Below are positions 24,316 through 33,693 of a DNA stretch of 38,471 bases, piece by piece. The notes beneath the pieces were generated by a model. It was not told where the DNA came from. It did not search any database and was given only the letters and a program-made list of their open reading frames with translations. Origin of the DNA: Chthonomonas calidirosea (GTDB lineage: Bacteria; Armatimonadota; Chthonomonadetes; Chthonomonadales; CAJBBX01); NCBI GenBank assembly GCA_020722705.1, contig DYKI01000023.1, positions 1 to 38,471 on the forward strand, given 5' to 3'. Numbering within the stretch: position 1 is the first letter of the stretch; each line of letters opens with the position of its first letter. The position numbers and the translations under genes were made by a program.

Positions 24316-25242
24316 ATGCGCATTGCACGTGCCGTAATAACTGCAGCCGGTGAAGGGCAGAGACACCTGCCGTTGCAGACGATGGTTGACCGCGATGGGC
24401 GGACCAGATCGTTGTTGGCGATTCTCGTTGGTTCGGCGGTTGCGGCGGGCATCGAGGAAGTGTGTGTGGTCGTCGCGCCGGGGGACCAGGGCGCGTACGG
24501 AAGAGCGCTTGGCGACATGGCTTCGCGCGTCGTGTTCGTCGAGCAGCCGCAGCCGCGAGGGTACGGCGACGCCGTTCTCCGGGCCGCGGACGTGGTGCGC
24601 GATGGACCGTTTCTGCATCTGATCGGCGACCACGTGTTCATCAGCACCGGTGCACGGAGCTGTGTTTCGCAGGTCATCGAGGCGGCTCTGGCCAACGAGT
24701 GCTCGGTGTCGGCGGTCGTTGCCACGCGCGAGAGCATGCTTCCGCGGTTCGGGGCTGTCGGAGGTCGGCGCGTAACTGGTGCCGCCAATCTCTTTGAGAT
24801 AGAGCATGTGCTCGAAAAGCCGACCCCGACCGAGGCCGAGCAGACGCTGGTCGTGCCCGGCCTCCGCGCGGGGCACTACCTGTGTTTCTCCGGCCTCCAT
24901 GTCCTGACCCCTGCAGTGATGGACATCCTTGGTCGGCATTCTGAAGCGCTTGGGCCTGCGGAGCGTCTGGAGCTCAGCCCGGCGTTGGACGAGCTGGCGC
25001 AGCGCGAGCGCTATCTCGCGCTGGAGATGGAGGGGCTTCGCTACGCGGTTGATGCCCGATACGGGCTTCTGACCGCGCAACTGGCGCTCGCTCTCAGTGG
25101 AACTGATCGTGCGGAGGTTCTGGCCGAGGTCTGTGCGCTCCTTGCCGAGCGGGAACTTCACGGCTCGGTAGGAGCCTCGCCCTCCCACGGAGCCTCGCCG
25201 TCCCACGGAGCCTCGCCATCCCAGGGGATGACAGACCGATGA
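24316..25242 (+). CDS. GalU-like sugar nucleotidyltransferase with atypical active-site loop and repeat-encoded tail
   Basis: The 308-residue product starts at 24316 behind AGAGGTGGT; a TATCAT at 24277-24282 could be its -10. AVITAAGEGQRHLPLQ is the nucleotide-binding loop, and AVAAGIEEVCVVVAPG, EQPQPRGYGDAVL and FLHLIGDHVF match strands of the GalU/nucleotidyltransferase-A fold, the last containing the metal aspartate. The lysine-rich segment that normally follows the loop (TKxxPKE in GalU) is replaced by TMVDRDGRTRS, so catalysis may be altered or lost. The last about 20 residues (GASPSHGASPSHG) are made by a dispersed DNA repeat. Its TGA overlaps the next ATG (ATGA), coupling it to the kinase-pyrophosphorylase fusion. 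The pair probably works on one sugar. Confidence 0.75.
   Translation: MRIARAVITAAGEGQRHLPLQTMVDRDGRTRSLLAILVGSAVAAGIEEVCVVVAPGDQGAYGRALGDMASRVVFVEQPQPRGYGDAVLRAADVVRDGPFLHLIGDHVFISTGARSCVSQVIEAALANECSVSAVVATRESMLPRFGAVGGRRVTGAANLFEIEHVLEKPTPTEAEQTLVVPGLRAGHYLCFSGLHVLTPAVMDILGRHSEALGPAERLELSPALDELAQRERYLALEMEGLRYAVDARYGLLTAQLALALSGTDRAEVLAEVCALLAERELHGSVGASPSHGASPSHGASPSQGMTDR
25161..25223. repeat. GAGCCTCGCCCTCCCACG tandem repeat at the 3' end of a gene
   Basis: Three 18-base units follow a CGGCTCGGTAG lead-in. The first 40 or so bases match the copy at 33979-34021 in inverted orientation with very few differences, and the core matches 1-82. Because the unit is a multiple of three, it extends the nucleotidyltransferase frame without breaking it. 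Confidence 0.9.
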
Positions 25243-28200
25243 TCTCGCCCGTTGAAGTGATCCGAGCCGACAATCCGGACGTGCGCAACACCGACATTGC
25301 GGACATCGCGCGCGGAGCTTCGCTCGATGAGCTGCTCGACGCAGCGGATCAACTGGAGGGGTTCAGGCACAGGAGCGAGAGTCTCTATGAGCGCGTGCGC
25401 GCTTGCGCGATGCTCTATGCTCTCCATCGGTTTCATATACCCATGTGCCCGAACATCGAGCAGACAGGGCGTATTCCGTTCGACGGCTTCGAGCATGTGC
25501 TTCACCGTCGGTTCGAGGAGGCCATCACGGCCTTCCTGCTGCGCCAGAAGGATGACGGCCCGAGTGGGGCGCTGTCGAGCGCTCTGGCAGGGGCCTATCA
25601 CAGGCTGACCTTCCAGACGCTGGCAGATCAAGTTCGGCGCAGTGTCCGCTCGTCGGTCGGAAACCGATGGATGTTCCGCGTCGGTCATCCGGCAGACCAT
25701 CCGCTCCGTGTCAGGCCGGAACTGACTGCGCGTGCGGATGATCGGTCTCCGTTCCCGATTCTGCGCGAGAGGACGCCGGTACGCATGGACCTGACCCATG
25801 CCGGATGGTCGGACATTTTCCTCCTCGCTATGGACTATCCCGAAGGCGCTCGTGTGATCAACGTTTCCGTTGACCTTGCGGTGCGTGGGCGCGATGCTCG
25901 GCCAAGACCGCCCGTCGAAGCCTATCTGCGGGTCATTGACGAGCCGGTCATTCGCTTGGCGAGCGTGGACCTTGGCGCCTCGGCGCGCATCTGCGACCTC
26001 TCGGAGGTCTACGACTTCGCGCGCGACTACCTGGGACTCCTGAAGGCTGCGCTGATCGCCTCGGGGATCGTGCCGCCGGGACTTGAGGGTTCCGACTCAA
26101 GGTTGGAGGACGTTCTACGGGTCGTAGTGGGCTCCGGCCTCGGTATCGAACTGGTGAGCTGTGTCAACGGCATCCCGAAGGGCTCACGTCTCGCCGTCTC
26201 GACGACTCTCCTGGCGGCCTTGACAGCCGTCTGCATGCGGGCGACCGGACAAATACGCGCTCTCGACGGCCCGTTGACGGAGACGGATCGGCGCATGGTG
26301 GCATCGCGAGCCATCCTCGGTGAATGGCTGGCAGGGTCGGGCGGCGGATGGCAGGACTCCGGAGGGCTGTGGCCGGGCATCAAGCTCATCGAAGGGCAGC
26401 AGGCCGGTCACGAAGATCCGGAATACGGGATAAGCCGCGGACGTCTCCTGCCGGCGCATCGCCTGATCGGGCGTGATGAGGTCTCGGATGCTTCCCGTGA
26501 GGCGCTCGAACGGAGCCTGGTCCTGGTGCACGGCGGGATGGCCCAGAACGTCGGGCCTATCCTCGAGATGGTCACCGAAAAGTACCTCCTTCGATGCGCT
26601 GCCGAATGGAATGCGCGCCGCGATGCGGGCCGGCTCCTCGATCGGATCCTCGACGTACTCCGAGCCGGCGATGTGCGGGGCCTTGGGGAAGCGACCACAG
26701 CCAACTACACCGGTCCCATCCAGACGATCATCCCATGGGCGGCCAACCACTACACCGAGACGCTCATCGGCAGAGTCCGCGACGCATTTGCCGACGATTT
26801 CTGGGGTTTCTGGATGCTTGGCGGCATGAGCGGCGGCGGCATGGGGTTCATGTTCGCCCCTGGCGCGAGGGCGAAGGCTCAGGACCACCTGCAGGAGATC
26901 ATGCAGCGGACGAAGCGCTCGATGGAGGCGTCGCTCCCGTTCGCCATGGATCCCGTTGTCTATGACTTTGCGATCAACGACACCGGCAGCGCAGCCGATC
27001 TTCTGGACGACGTGAATGCCCTGATGCCGTCGGACTACTACCTGATGGCCATCCCCGAGATGGTGCGATCCGAGCCCGGCACAGTCAGCGCAGGCCGTCG
27101 GGCAGATGCACACACGTTCGGTCAGGCTTGCCGCAATCGCACGGACCTGACTGACGCGCCGCGCGCCATCTTCGAGCGGATGCTGCCGCCGCTGCCGGTT
27201 GCCTCGGGGCGCGCCGAAAGCCTCGCCGAGATCCTGGAGGCCAACGGCTTCGACGAGGAGGAGCATGACCAGATCAGGTCGGACATGCGTCGGGGCAGGA
27301 TCGGTCTCGCGCAGAATCGCCTTCCGGTCAACTCGGACATTCGCGATGTCGAACCGGGCGACGTGACGGCTCTTTCCGACGCAACCGATGAAGATCGCGC
27401 TGTGGGGAAAGAGGCCCTTGCCAACGGGGAGGTTGCCATCGTATCGCTGGCAGCAGGGGCCGGCAGTCGGTGGACACAGGGGGCGGGGGTCGTGAAAGCG
27501 CTCCATCCGTTCGCTCGACTGGCCGGAAGGTATCGCTGCTTCCTGGACGTGCACATGGCGAAGGCTCGCCGCGCTGCCCGGCTGTCGGGTGCGCCTGTCC
27601 CACATGTCGTCACAACCAGCAACCTGACCGAGGCGGCCATCAGGGAGTATCTGCAAACGTCGGGCGCCGGCGACCAGGTCGTGATCTCGCCGGGCCGATC
27701 CATCGGGCTGCGATTCGTCCCGATGGTCCACGACCTGAGGTTCCTGTGGGAGGAGCAGCCTCAGCAGATACTCGATGAGAGGGCGCAGCGAGTTCGCGAG
27801 AGCCTTCATGCAGCGCTGATCGGCTGGGCGCGCTCGATGGGCGAGGGCACGGACTACACCGACAACGCGCCGGCACAGTGTATCCATCCGGTGGGCCACT
27901 GGTACGAAGTGCCGAACATGCTCAAGAACGGAGTGCTGGCCGACCTGCTTGACCGCTATCCGAAACTGAACACGCTCATGCTGCACAACATAGACACTCT
28001 GGGCGCCGATCTGAGCCCGGAAGCGATCGGCCTGCACCGAAGGCTGGGCGGTGCCCTGACCTTCGAGGTGATTCCTCGCTGGCTCGAAGACCGCGGCGGG
28101 GGGCTGGCCAGGGTCAATGGACGGCCTCGTCTGGTTGAGGGACTGGCCATGCCACGCGAAGAGCAGGAGTTCGACCTGTCCTACTACAACTCGATGACAA

Positions 28201-28544
28201 CGTGGATTGACATAGCCGAGCTGCTAAGGGTGTTCGGCCTGAGCCGGGACGACCTTCGCTGGCCCGAACGAGTCAGCGCTGCTGTACGCGCCGCCGCCGC
28301 CAGAGTGCCGACCTACATCACGATCAAGGACGTGAAGCGCAGGTGGGGCTACGCGCAGGAGGACGTGTACCCCGTGGCGCAGTTCGAGAAGCTCTGGAGC
28401 GACCTGTCAGGGTTGCCGGATGTCCAGACCCGTTACATCGTCGTGCCGCGTCTCAGAGGGCAGCAGCTCAAGGACCAGGCGCAGCTCGATGGATGGCTCA
28501 GGGACGGGTCGGCCGCCTACGTCGAGACCCTTGGCGACTGGTGA
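25239..28544 (+). CDS. GHMP sugar kinase - UDPGP-type nucleotide-sugar pyrophosphorylase fusion
   Basis: The 1101-residue product combines two activities. Residues about 180-540 are a fucokinase-type GHMP kinase: PVRMDLTHAGWSDIF (180-195, substrate-binding motif 1), GIPKGSRLAVSTTLLAAL (311-328, ATP loop), GGWQDSGGLWPG (369-380) and LGGMSGGGMGFMF (527-539, motif 3). Residues about 730-1100 match the UDPGP pyrophosphorylase family: SLAAGAGSRW (736-745, nucleotide loop), K753, GHWYEVPNM (886-894) and HNIDTLGADLSP (915-926). The first 170 residues are unassigned and helical. The expected chemistry is free sugar to sugar-1-phosphate to NDP-sugar in one protein. In Bacteroides FKP the order is reversed, with the pyrophosphorylase first. 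ATGA coupling to the upstream transferase suggests joint function. The sugar is unknown. A long opposite-strand frame is a shadow. Confidence 0.85.
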   Translation: MISPVEVIRADNPDVRNTDIADIARGASLDELLDAADQLEGFRHRSESLYERVRACAMLYALHRFHIPMCPNIEQTGRIPFDGFEHVLHRRFEEAITAFLLRQKDDGPSGALSSALAGAYHRLTFQTLADQVRRSVRSSVGNRWMFRVGHPADHPLRVRPELTARADDRSPFPILRERTPVRMDLTHAGWSDIFLLAMDYPEGARVINVSVDLAVRGRDARPRPPVEAYLRVIDEPVIRLASVDLGASARICDLSEVYDFARDYLGLLKAALIASGIVPPGLEGSDSRLEDVLRVVVGSGLGIELVSCVNGIPKGSRLAVSTTLLAALTAVCMRATGQIRALDGPLTETDRRMVASRAILGEWLAGSGGGWQDSGGLWPGIKLIEGQQAGHEDPEYGISRGRLLPAHRLIGRDEVSDASREALERSLVLVHGGMAQNVGPILEMVTEKYLLRCAAEWNARRDAGRLLDRILDVLRAGDVRGLGEATTANYTGPIQTIIPWAANHYTETLIGRVRDAFADDFWGFWMLGGMSGGGMGFMFAPGARAKAQDHLQEIMQRTKRSMEASLPFAMDPVVYDFAINDTGSAADLLDDVNALMPSDYYLMAIPEMVRSEPGTVSAGRRADAHTFGQACRNRTDLTDAPRAIFERMLPPLPVASGRAESLAEILEANGFDEEEHDQIRSDMRRGRIGLAQNRLPVNSDIRDVEPGDVTALSDATDEDRAVGKEALANGEVAIVSLAAGAGSRWTQGAGVVKALHPFARLAGRYRCFLDVHMAKARRAARLSGAPVPHVVTTSNLTEAAIREYLQTSGAGDQVVISPGRSIGLRFVPMVHDLRFLWEEQPQQILDERAQRVRESLHAALIGWARSMGEGTDYTDNAPAQCIHPVGHWYEVPNMLKNGVLADLLDRYPKLNTLMLHNIDTLGADLSPEAIGLHRRLGGALTFEVIPRWLEDRGGGLARVNGRPRLVEGLAMPREEQEFDLSYYNSMTTWIDIAELLRVFGLSRDDLRWPERVSAAVRAAAARVPTYITIKDVKRRWGYAQEDVYPVAQFEKLWSDLSGLPDVQTRYIVVPRLRGQQLKDQAQLDGWLRDGSAAYVETLGDW

Positions 28545-28582
28545 CGCAAGACCAGACAGGGCGAAAGGGCGCACAGACCGTC

Positions 28583-30418
28583 ATGGTCGCATTCATGCTC
28601 ACACTGACTCTGGCAAGCTCGATGCCGGATGTAGGCTGCAGTCCCAGGGTGTTCCGTGTGCGCGACTATGGGGCCGCAGCCGACGGCCGCAGCGACTGCA
28701 CGGCCGCCATCAACGCGGCAATCGCGGCTGCGGTGGCGTCCGGAAGTCCTGCGGAGGTCCGGTTTGACGAAGGTAAGTACCGGATTACGGCGACCTGCCG
28801 GCACGGCTATTGCATTCCGATCACGCAGGCTGCCGACCTGACCGTCCGCGGGCGAGGAAAGGCGACGCAGATCATCGTAGCCAGCCCGGATGCCGGTGCG
28901 TTTCATGTCAGCCTCGGTCGGAATGTTGCCATCAGGGACCTGACGGTTGACTACGATCCTGCGCCTTTCCTTCAGGGCGTAGTGCGGGCCGTCAATGTTG
29001 GCGAGGGCTGGTTCGACCTCGAGGTCGCTGCAGGCTATGCCACGCCTGACGCATCGAACTTCGTCCATGCTATGGAGCCCTACGGCAAGTGGGGGATGAT
29101 CATGGACCCGGCCTTGCGCCGCATTCGCGCCGGAACGCCTGATCACTACATGACACCGCGATGGGAGCACCGCGGAGGGCGCACCTGGCGGTTTTTCACT
29201 CAGGAGGAACACTATCGGCTCGGCCTGCGGCAAATGCGCGTGGGCGATAGCTATGTGCATCTCGCGCGCGGTTATGGCGGCGCGTTCCTTGCTCAGGGCT
29301 GCGATGGGATCGCCATAGAGAACGTCACCGTCCATGCATCGCCGGGCCTTGCGGTCGGCCTCGTCGGCAACAAAGGAACCGTGCGCGTGCGCAAGCTGGA
29401 GGTGCGCTTCGCTCCGGGTACGGACCGTCTTCTTTCGACCAATGCCGACGGCATTCATTGCCAGCAGAACCGATCGGGACCGATCATCGAGGACTGTTAC
29501 TTCGAAGGGATGGCGGACGACGCCATCAACATCTATGCGCCGCCAAACACGCTTCTGGAGAAGCGCACGGAGAAGGAGTGGCTCGTCACACCCAACTGCA
29601 GCATCCTGCCCGGCGACCAACTCATCGTGCTCGATCCGAAGACCGGTGTTGTGCGTGGGACGGTGAAGGCGCTGACGGTGACGCCCGAAGGCCGGGCTTT
29701 CCGTATCGGGCTCGACAGGTGCGTTGAGGACGCGGTTGCCGGGCCCGATCACCGGAGCGCTGACACGCTGTACAACCTGGACGCGTGCGGCGCAGGGTTT
29801 CGCATCCTGCGCAACCGGATGAACGGCAACCGGCGCTACGGATGCCTGATACGGGCCGGCGACGGCATCATCGAGGGCAACGTGTTCTCAGATACGACCG
29901 GTGCGGGTGTGACGCTCGTCAACGAGCCGGATTGGCCCGAAGGCCCCGTGCCCTGGAATGTCACCATTCGCCAGAACCGGTTCATTCGTGGAGGCACCTG
30001 CCGGGGCTATGCGGATGGCGGGCATGGGGCATTGCACGTCCGGGCCTCGAAACTCGGCCATGGGCTGGCCGACGTGCCTGCGTTGCGTGACATCCGTGTT
30101 GAAGACAACAGCTTCGAGGACTATCTGGGGCCGGCGGTCTATGTGAGTGCGGCCATTGGGCTGCGCATAACCGGCAACCGCTTCATTGGCCAAGCCCAGG
30201 CGCTCGCCGCTTCGGCGCCGGCAATGATTGTGGAGCGCTCTCGAAACGTGAGGGTGGAAGACAATGTCGTCGCAGACCGACGACCATCGGCCAGTGCCGG
30301 GCTCGTGATCATGCCCGACGTCGCCCAGGGGGAAGAAGGCATCATCGTCAAAGACAACCGGACGACCATGCGTCCCGACGCCAAGGCGATTGACGATAGA
30401 CGCCCGTCGCGGCGGTAA
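28583..30418 (+). CDS. Secreted right-handed beta-helix (pectate-lyase-like) protein
   Basis: The 611-residue product begins with a hydrophobic segment (MVAFMLTLTLASS) that may be a signal. VFRVRDYGAAADGRSDCTAAINAAI is the classic N-terminal signature of pectate-lyase-superfamily beta-helices, shown here in part only. Repeated short motifs such as IEDCYFEGMADDAINIY, RILRNRMNGNRRYGC and IRVEDNSFEDYLG are helix coils. This fold occurs in polysaccharide lyases and hydrolases; the catalytic type was not resolved. The start is uncertain: a GTG at 28541 overlaps the upstream TGA (GTGA) and would add 14 residues, while the ATG at 28583 has only a weak GGGCGAAAGGG site. Either way it probably follows the kinase fusion in one transcript. 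Confidence 0.75.
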   Translation: MVAFMLTLTLASSMPDVGCSPRVFRVRDYGAAADGRSDCTAAINAAIAAAVASGSPAEVRFDEGKYRITATCRHGYCIPITQAADLTVRGRGKATQIIVASPDAGAFHVSLGRNVAIRDLTVDYDPAPFLQGVVRAVNVGEGWFDLEVAAGYATPDASNFVHAMEPYGKWGMIMDPALRRIRAGTPDHYMTPRWEHRGGRTWRFFTQEEHYRLGLRQMRVGDSYVHLARGYGGAFLAQGCDGIAIENVTVHASPGLAVGLVGNKGTVRVRKLEVRFAPGTDRLLSTNADGIHCQQNRSGPIIEDCYFEGMADDAINIYAPPNTLLEKRTEKEWLVTPNCSILPGDQLIVLDPKTGVVRGTVKALTVTPEGRAFRIGLDRCVEDAVAGPDHRSADTLYNLDACGAGFRILRNRMNGNRRYGCLIRAGDGIIEGNVFSDTTGAGVTLVNEPDWPEGPVPWNVTIRQNRFIRGGTCRGYADGGHGALHVRASKLGHGLADVPALRDIRVEDNSFEDYLGPAVYVSAAIGLRITGNRFIGQAQALAASAPAMIVERSRNVRVEDNVVADRRPSASAGLVIMPDVAQGEEGIIVKDNRTTMRPDAKAIDDRRPSRR

Positions 30419-30512
30419 TCCTGGGCTTACTCTCGGGCCTTACCACAAACTTAACGCCAGCACAACGACCCATTAACGCGCATCCTGCATGATGTGCATC
30501 GTACCGCTAAAC

Positions 30513-30551
30513 GCCGCCCGCCGACCGACCTGCCCCGTGTCGGCGGGCGGC
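30513..30551. terminator. GC-rich hairpin between the beta-helix and pseudopilin genes
   Basis: A perfect 13-base-pair stem (GCCGCCCGCCGAC with its complement at 30539-30551) encloses a 13-base loop. It lies 95 bases after the beta-helix stop and 44 bases before the pseudopilin start. There is no T-run, so it may be a weak terminator or a leader structure. Confidence 0.5.
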
Positions 30552-30594
30552 CCCCGCAAATCCAAGGGTGTCGAAGCGGAAGAAGGAGATGCGC

Positions 30595-31521
30595 GTGAGA
30601 CGTAACGGCTTTACCCTCATCGAGTTGCTGGTCGTAATCGCGATCATCGCGATTCTGGCAGCCATCCTGTTCCCGGTCTTTGCACAGGCCCGCGAGAAGG
30701 CCCGGGCGACCTCGTGTCTGTCGAACGAGAAGCAGATTGGCCTGGGCATCATGATGTACGTCCAGGACTATGACGAGACGTATCCCATGGCGTACTACTA
30801 CATCAACGGCGCAACCAGCGCCAACGGCTATGTGCAGTGGACGGGACTCGTGGACCCGTATGTGAAGCAGCTTCGCGGCAATGCGACCATCTGGGTCTGC
30901 CCGAGCCACCCGCTGCGCGGCTTCGCACCGACGAACTTCACGGACGGCAACGCACCCGCAGGCCAGATCCCGCAGACGGCCGGCGTTCAGGACATCCAGG
31001 CGAGCCGAATGAGCTACATCTGCAACGAGCTGGTCATGCCGCGCAAGAAGTACGCGTCGGTGCCGCAGAATGTGGTGCCGATCGCGGCGGTGGACACTCC
31101 GGCCGAAGTGATCGCCGTCGCCGAGATATCGAACTACCTTGGCGCTCTGAACGACTCGTCGCCGACGGGCGGCGCGGCCATCAAGTCCCATCGTCCCACC
31201 AATGGCGTCAGCGACAATCACAATGTCTACGATGGAGAAGCGGGCGTGGCCGGTCCGGTGTATGCCCTGACCGTCGAAGAAGCGTGGAACTCCATCAACT
31301 TTGCCGTGGCCAACAACAACTGCGGTGGCAGGCACCATATCTGCTACACCAGCCCGGATCGGCACTCGGGCGGTGCGAACTACGTCTTTACGGATGGGCA
31401 TGCCAAGTTCTTCAGGCTCGAGGCCACGCTGAACCCGAACGGGTTTCTCTGGGGCAAGCGCGCCTACGCTGCAGGCGGCATGACTGTGTACGATCCGGTC
31501 AGCGGCCAGCCGGTCAGGTAA
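30595..31521 (+). CDS. DUF1559-type pseudopilin-like secreted protein
   Basis: The 308-residue product is read from GTG 30595; AGGAG at 30584-30588 is correctly spaced, while the upstream ATG 30589 touches it. The N-terminus [20 protein letters not shown] is a type IV prepilin signal, cut after G5 before Phe. [12 protein letters not shown], the PMAYYYING region and the C-terminal H-x9-DG motif ([12 protein letters not shown]) match the DUF1559 family, expanded in Armatimonadota and Planctomycetota. Such proteins are secreted through or assembled by a type II secretion/type IV pilus-like machine; individual roles are unknown. The next gene is a paralog. Confidence 0.92.
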   Translation: MRRNGFTLIELLVVIAIIAILAAILFPVFAQAREKARATSCLSNEKQIGLGIMMYVQDYDETYPMAYYYINGATSANGYVQWTGLVDPYVKQLRGNATIWVCPSHPLRGFAPTNFTDGNAPAGQIPQTAGVQDIQASRMSYICNELVMPRKKYASVPQNVVPIAAVDTPAEVIAVAEISNYLGALNDSSPTGGAAIKSHRPTNGVSDNHNVYDGEAGVAGPVYALTVEEAWNSINFAVANNNCGGRHHICYTSPDRHSGGANYVFTDGHAKFFRLEATLNPNGFLWGKRAYAAGGMTVYDPVSGQPVR

Positions 31522-31563
31522 TGCCAACCCTCGTCGGGCGTTCAGGCCAGGCGTTCATCCATA

Positions 31564-31595
31564 GGCGGGCTTGCGCAACGGCGCGCAGGCCCGCC
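31564..31595. terminator. GC-rich hairpin between the two pseudopilin genes
   Basis: The stem GGCGGGCTTGCGC pairs with GCGCAGGCCCGCC across a six-base loop, with one U-G wobble in RNA. It starts 43 bases after the stop of the first pseudopilin. No T-run follows. It would separate the two paralogs into different transcripts or reduce read-through. Confidence 0.5.
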
Positions 31596-31682
31596 GCCGC
31601 ATGGCAAGGATCGGCAGATTTGACCGTACCTTAGTACTGTCTTAAGCGTCCGTTAACACGACCGCAATATCCTCCGGTGCGG

Positions 31683-31703
31683 TGGATCCGGATGTCGGAT
31701 CCA
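31683..31703 (+). promoter_or_regulatory. TGGATCCG palindrome in the leader of the second pseudopilin gene
   Basis: TGGATCCG (31683-31690) and its exact complement CGGATCCA (31696-31703) flank five bases, 35 bases upstream of the GTG start. It could be an operator or a short leader hairpin. Confidence 0.35.
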
Positions 31704-31737
31704 TCATTGGTGCACTATCGAATACCAGGAGGCATTT

Positions 31738-32487
31738 GTGCGACGTAACGGATTCACCCTCATCGAACTGCTGGTCGTAATCGCGATCATCGCGATACTG
31801 GCGGCCATCCTCTTCCCCGTGTTTGCTCAGGCCCGCGAGAAGGCCCGTCAGACGATGTGCCTGTCGAATGTGAAGCAGATGGGCACGGCGACCATGATGT
31901 ACGTTCAGGACTACGACGAGCAGTTCTTTGGTGACTCATGGGGGCACCGCTACTGGCTGTTCCTGCTCCAACCCTACATCAAGGGCTATCCGAAGAACTT
32001 CACCCAGGCTAAAGGCAACATCTATGCGTGCCCGAGCGATCGGGACGGCATCCAGTACGTCAGCAAGAAGAGCGCTGCCGCCATCTCGCCGGAACCGGCC
32101 GCGAGTTGGGGCCTGATCGCCGCCGCCGATGGCCGAATGCCCTACTGGGCAAGCTATGGCATCAACGAGCATGTGACCGACCAGTGGCCGGCCCTGGCGG
32201 CCTATGAGGACCCTGCCGGAACCTTCCTGTTCCTCGAAAACAATGATAGCGACGTGGAGGGCGATGAGCTGACCGACCCGGGCCGCGCGAGCTGCCTCGA
32301 GATCCGGTGCGAGCACAGTGACGGCATGAACATCGCCTGGATAGACGGTCATGCGAAGTTCGCTCGTTGCGTGTTCGTGGGCGACAAGTGCATCAACGAC
32401 AACTGGCGATTCCCGCCTGCGGGAAACGGTGGCAAGAGCGGCGACTGCGGCCCATGGACCGCGCCCGCCAGCGATACCTGCCCGTAA
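31738..32487 (+). CDS. DUF1559-type pseudopilin-like secreted protein, paralog
   Basis: The 249-residue product uses a GTG start five bases after AGGAGG (31727-31732). It shares the prepilin signal [20 protein letters not shown] and [12 protein letters not shown] with the gene before it, then diverges in the middle. [12 protein letters not shown] is the H-x9-DG motif. It is shorter by about 60 residues, mainly in the variable central region. The first 110 coding bases are nearly the same as in its neighbour even at many third positions, which points to recent duplication or gene conversion. The likely location is the periplasm or cell surface. Confidence 0.92.
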   Translation: MRRNGFTLIELLVVIAIIAILAAILFPVFAQAREKARQTMCLSNVKQMGTATMMYVQDYDEQFFGDSWGHRYWLFLLQPYIKGYPKNFTQAKGNIYACPSDRDGIQYVSKKSAAAISPEPAASWGLIAAADGRMPYWASYGINEHVTDQWPALAAYEDPAGTFLFLENNDSDVEGDELTDPGRASCLEIRCEHSDGMNIAWIDGHAKFARCVFVGDKCINDNWRFPPAGNGGKSGDCGPWTAPASDTCP

Positions 32488-32601
32488 CCATCCTGTTCAT
32501 TGTCGGGCGTCCGGTGCGCCACGGGCTCAAGCCCTGTCGCTGGACGCCCTGACTTTGCTGGCGCCTGGCCGGCTCGGAATGTTCCAGAGGAGATGCAAGT
32601 G

Positions 32602-33693
32602 ATGGATATACTGCGACCCACCCGCAACGTACCGCGCTTCTTCGCGGCGTCGTTGGCGCTGATCTGCTCGGCGGGCGTGTGTGCGAAGCTCGCAGCTCCG
32701 CACGTCATCCGCATCAAGCCCGTCGTGGCGACGGAACCCGTCAGGAAGGACGCCGACGACCCCGCAATCTGGGTCCACCCGTTGGACAGGTCCCGATCCC
32801 TCATCGTGGGTACCGACAAGGGCGGCGATGGCGAGGGCGCCCTCTACGTCTTCAACCTGCAGGGGAAGATCGTTCAGCGCGTGGGCGGGCTGGATCGGCC
32901 CAACAACGTGGACATCGAGCAGGGTGTGCGGACCGGAGGCAGGACGCTTGACCTGGCGGTGGTTGCCGAGCGTCGTGCCCATCGGCTTCGTGTATTTCGA
33001 GTGCAGGGGAAGTCGCCGTACTTGACCGACATCACGGGGTCCACACGCGTGTTTGCCGATGCGAAGGGAGATGCTTCGCTGCCCATGGGGGTGGGGTTGT
33101 ATCATCGCAAGCGCGACGGCGCCCTCTTCGCCATAGTTTCGCGCAAGAGCGGCCCCCGGACGGGATACCTGGGACAGTACCGCCTGACGCTCGGCGCGGA
33201 CGGCAAAGTCCATGCGCGAGCCGTGCGCATGTTCGGGTCGGTCAGCGACCAGGGCGAGATAGAGTCCGTCTGCGTGGATGACGAGTTAGGGTATGTCTAC
33301 TGTTCGGATGAGGGCTTCGGCGTGCGCAAGTACTATGCCGACCCCGACCGAAGGACTGCCGATCGCGAACTGGGTCGGTTCGTCACAAAGGGGTATCAGG
33401 GCGACCCCGAGGGGATAGCCATCATGCCGACGAGCCGGAGCAAGGGCTATGTGCTCTCGACCGAGCAGATCAAAGGCGCGAGCCGTTACCACGTGTTCCG
33501 TCGAGAGGGCGCTCCGGGTAAGCCTCATGCGCTTCAGGAGATCGCAGTGATCGAGGGCGGCGCCGACTCCACCGACGGCATCGAAGCTGTACCCGGCAGG
33601 TTCGGACCGAACCTGCCCGCGGGACTGCTGGTGGTCATGAACAGCAAGGACCACAACTTCCTCCTTTATGCGTGGCCGTGTGACCTGAGGTGA
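32602..33693 (+). CDS. Beta-propeller phytase (3-phytase) family protein
   Basis: The 363-residue product starts at 32602, nine bases after GAGGAG; an ATG at 32593 is too close. A signal-like segment (FFAASLALICSAGVCA) precedes the propeller. DADDPAIWVHP (about 50-60), LIVGTDKGGDGEGALYVFN and RPNNVDIEQG are signature segments of BPP phytases that bind calcium and phosphate. STDGIEAVPGRFG and LLVVMNSKDHN near the end belong to the final blades. The enzyme would release phosphate from phytate or other inositol phosphates outside the cytoplasm. It follows the pseudopilin by 114 bases. Length matches the family. Confidence 0.9.
   Translation: MDILRPTRNVPRFFAASLALICSAGVCAKLAAPHVIRIKPVVATEPVRKDADDPAIWVHPLDRSRSLIVGTDKGGDGEGALYVFNLQGKIVQRVGGLDRPNNVDIEQGVRTGGRTLDLAVVAERRAHRLRVFRVQGKSPYLTDITGSTRVFADAKGDASLPMGVGLYHRKRDGALFAIVSRKSGPRTGYLGQYRLTLGADGKVHARAVRMFGSVSDQGEIESVCVDDELGYVYCSDEGFGVRKYYADPDRRTADRELGRFVTKGYQGDPEGIAIMPTSRSKGYVLSTEQIKGASRYHVFRREGAPGKPHALQEIAVIEGGADSTDGIEAVPGRFGPNLPAGLLVVMNSKDHNFLLYAWPCDLR

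Noticed and set aside
26184-28037. 617-codon minus-strand open frame
   Set aside because: It is a shadow of the kinase-pyrophosphorylase fusion, whose motifs are unambiguous.
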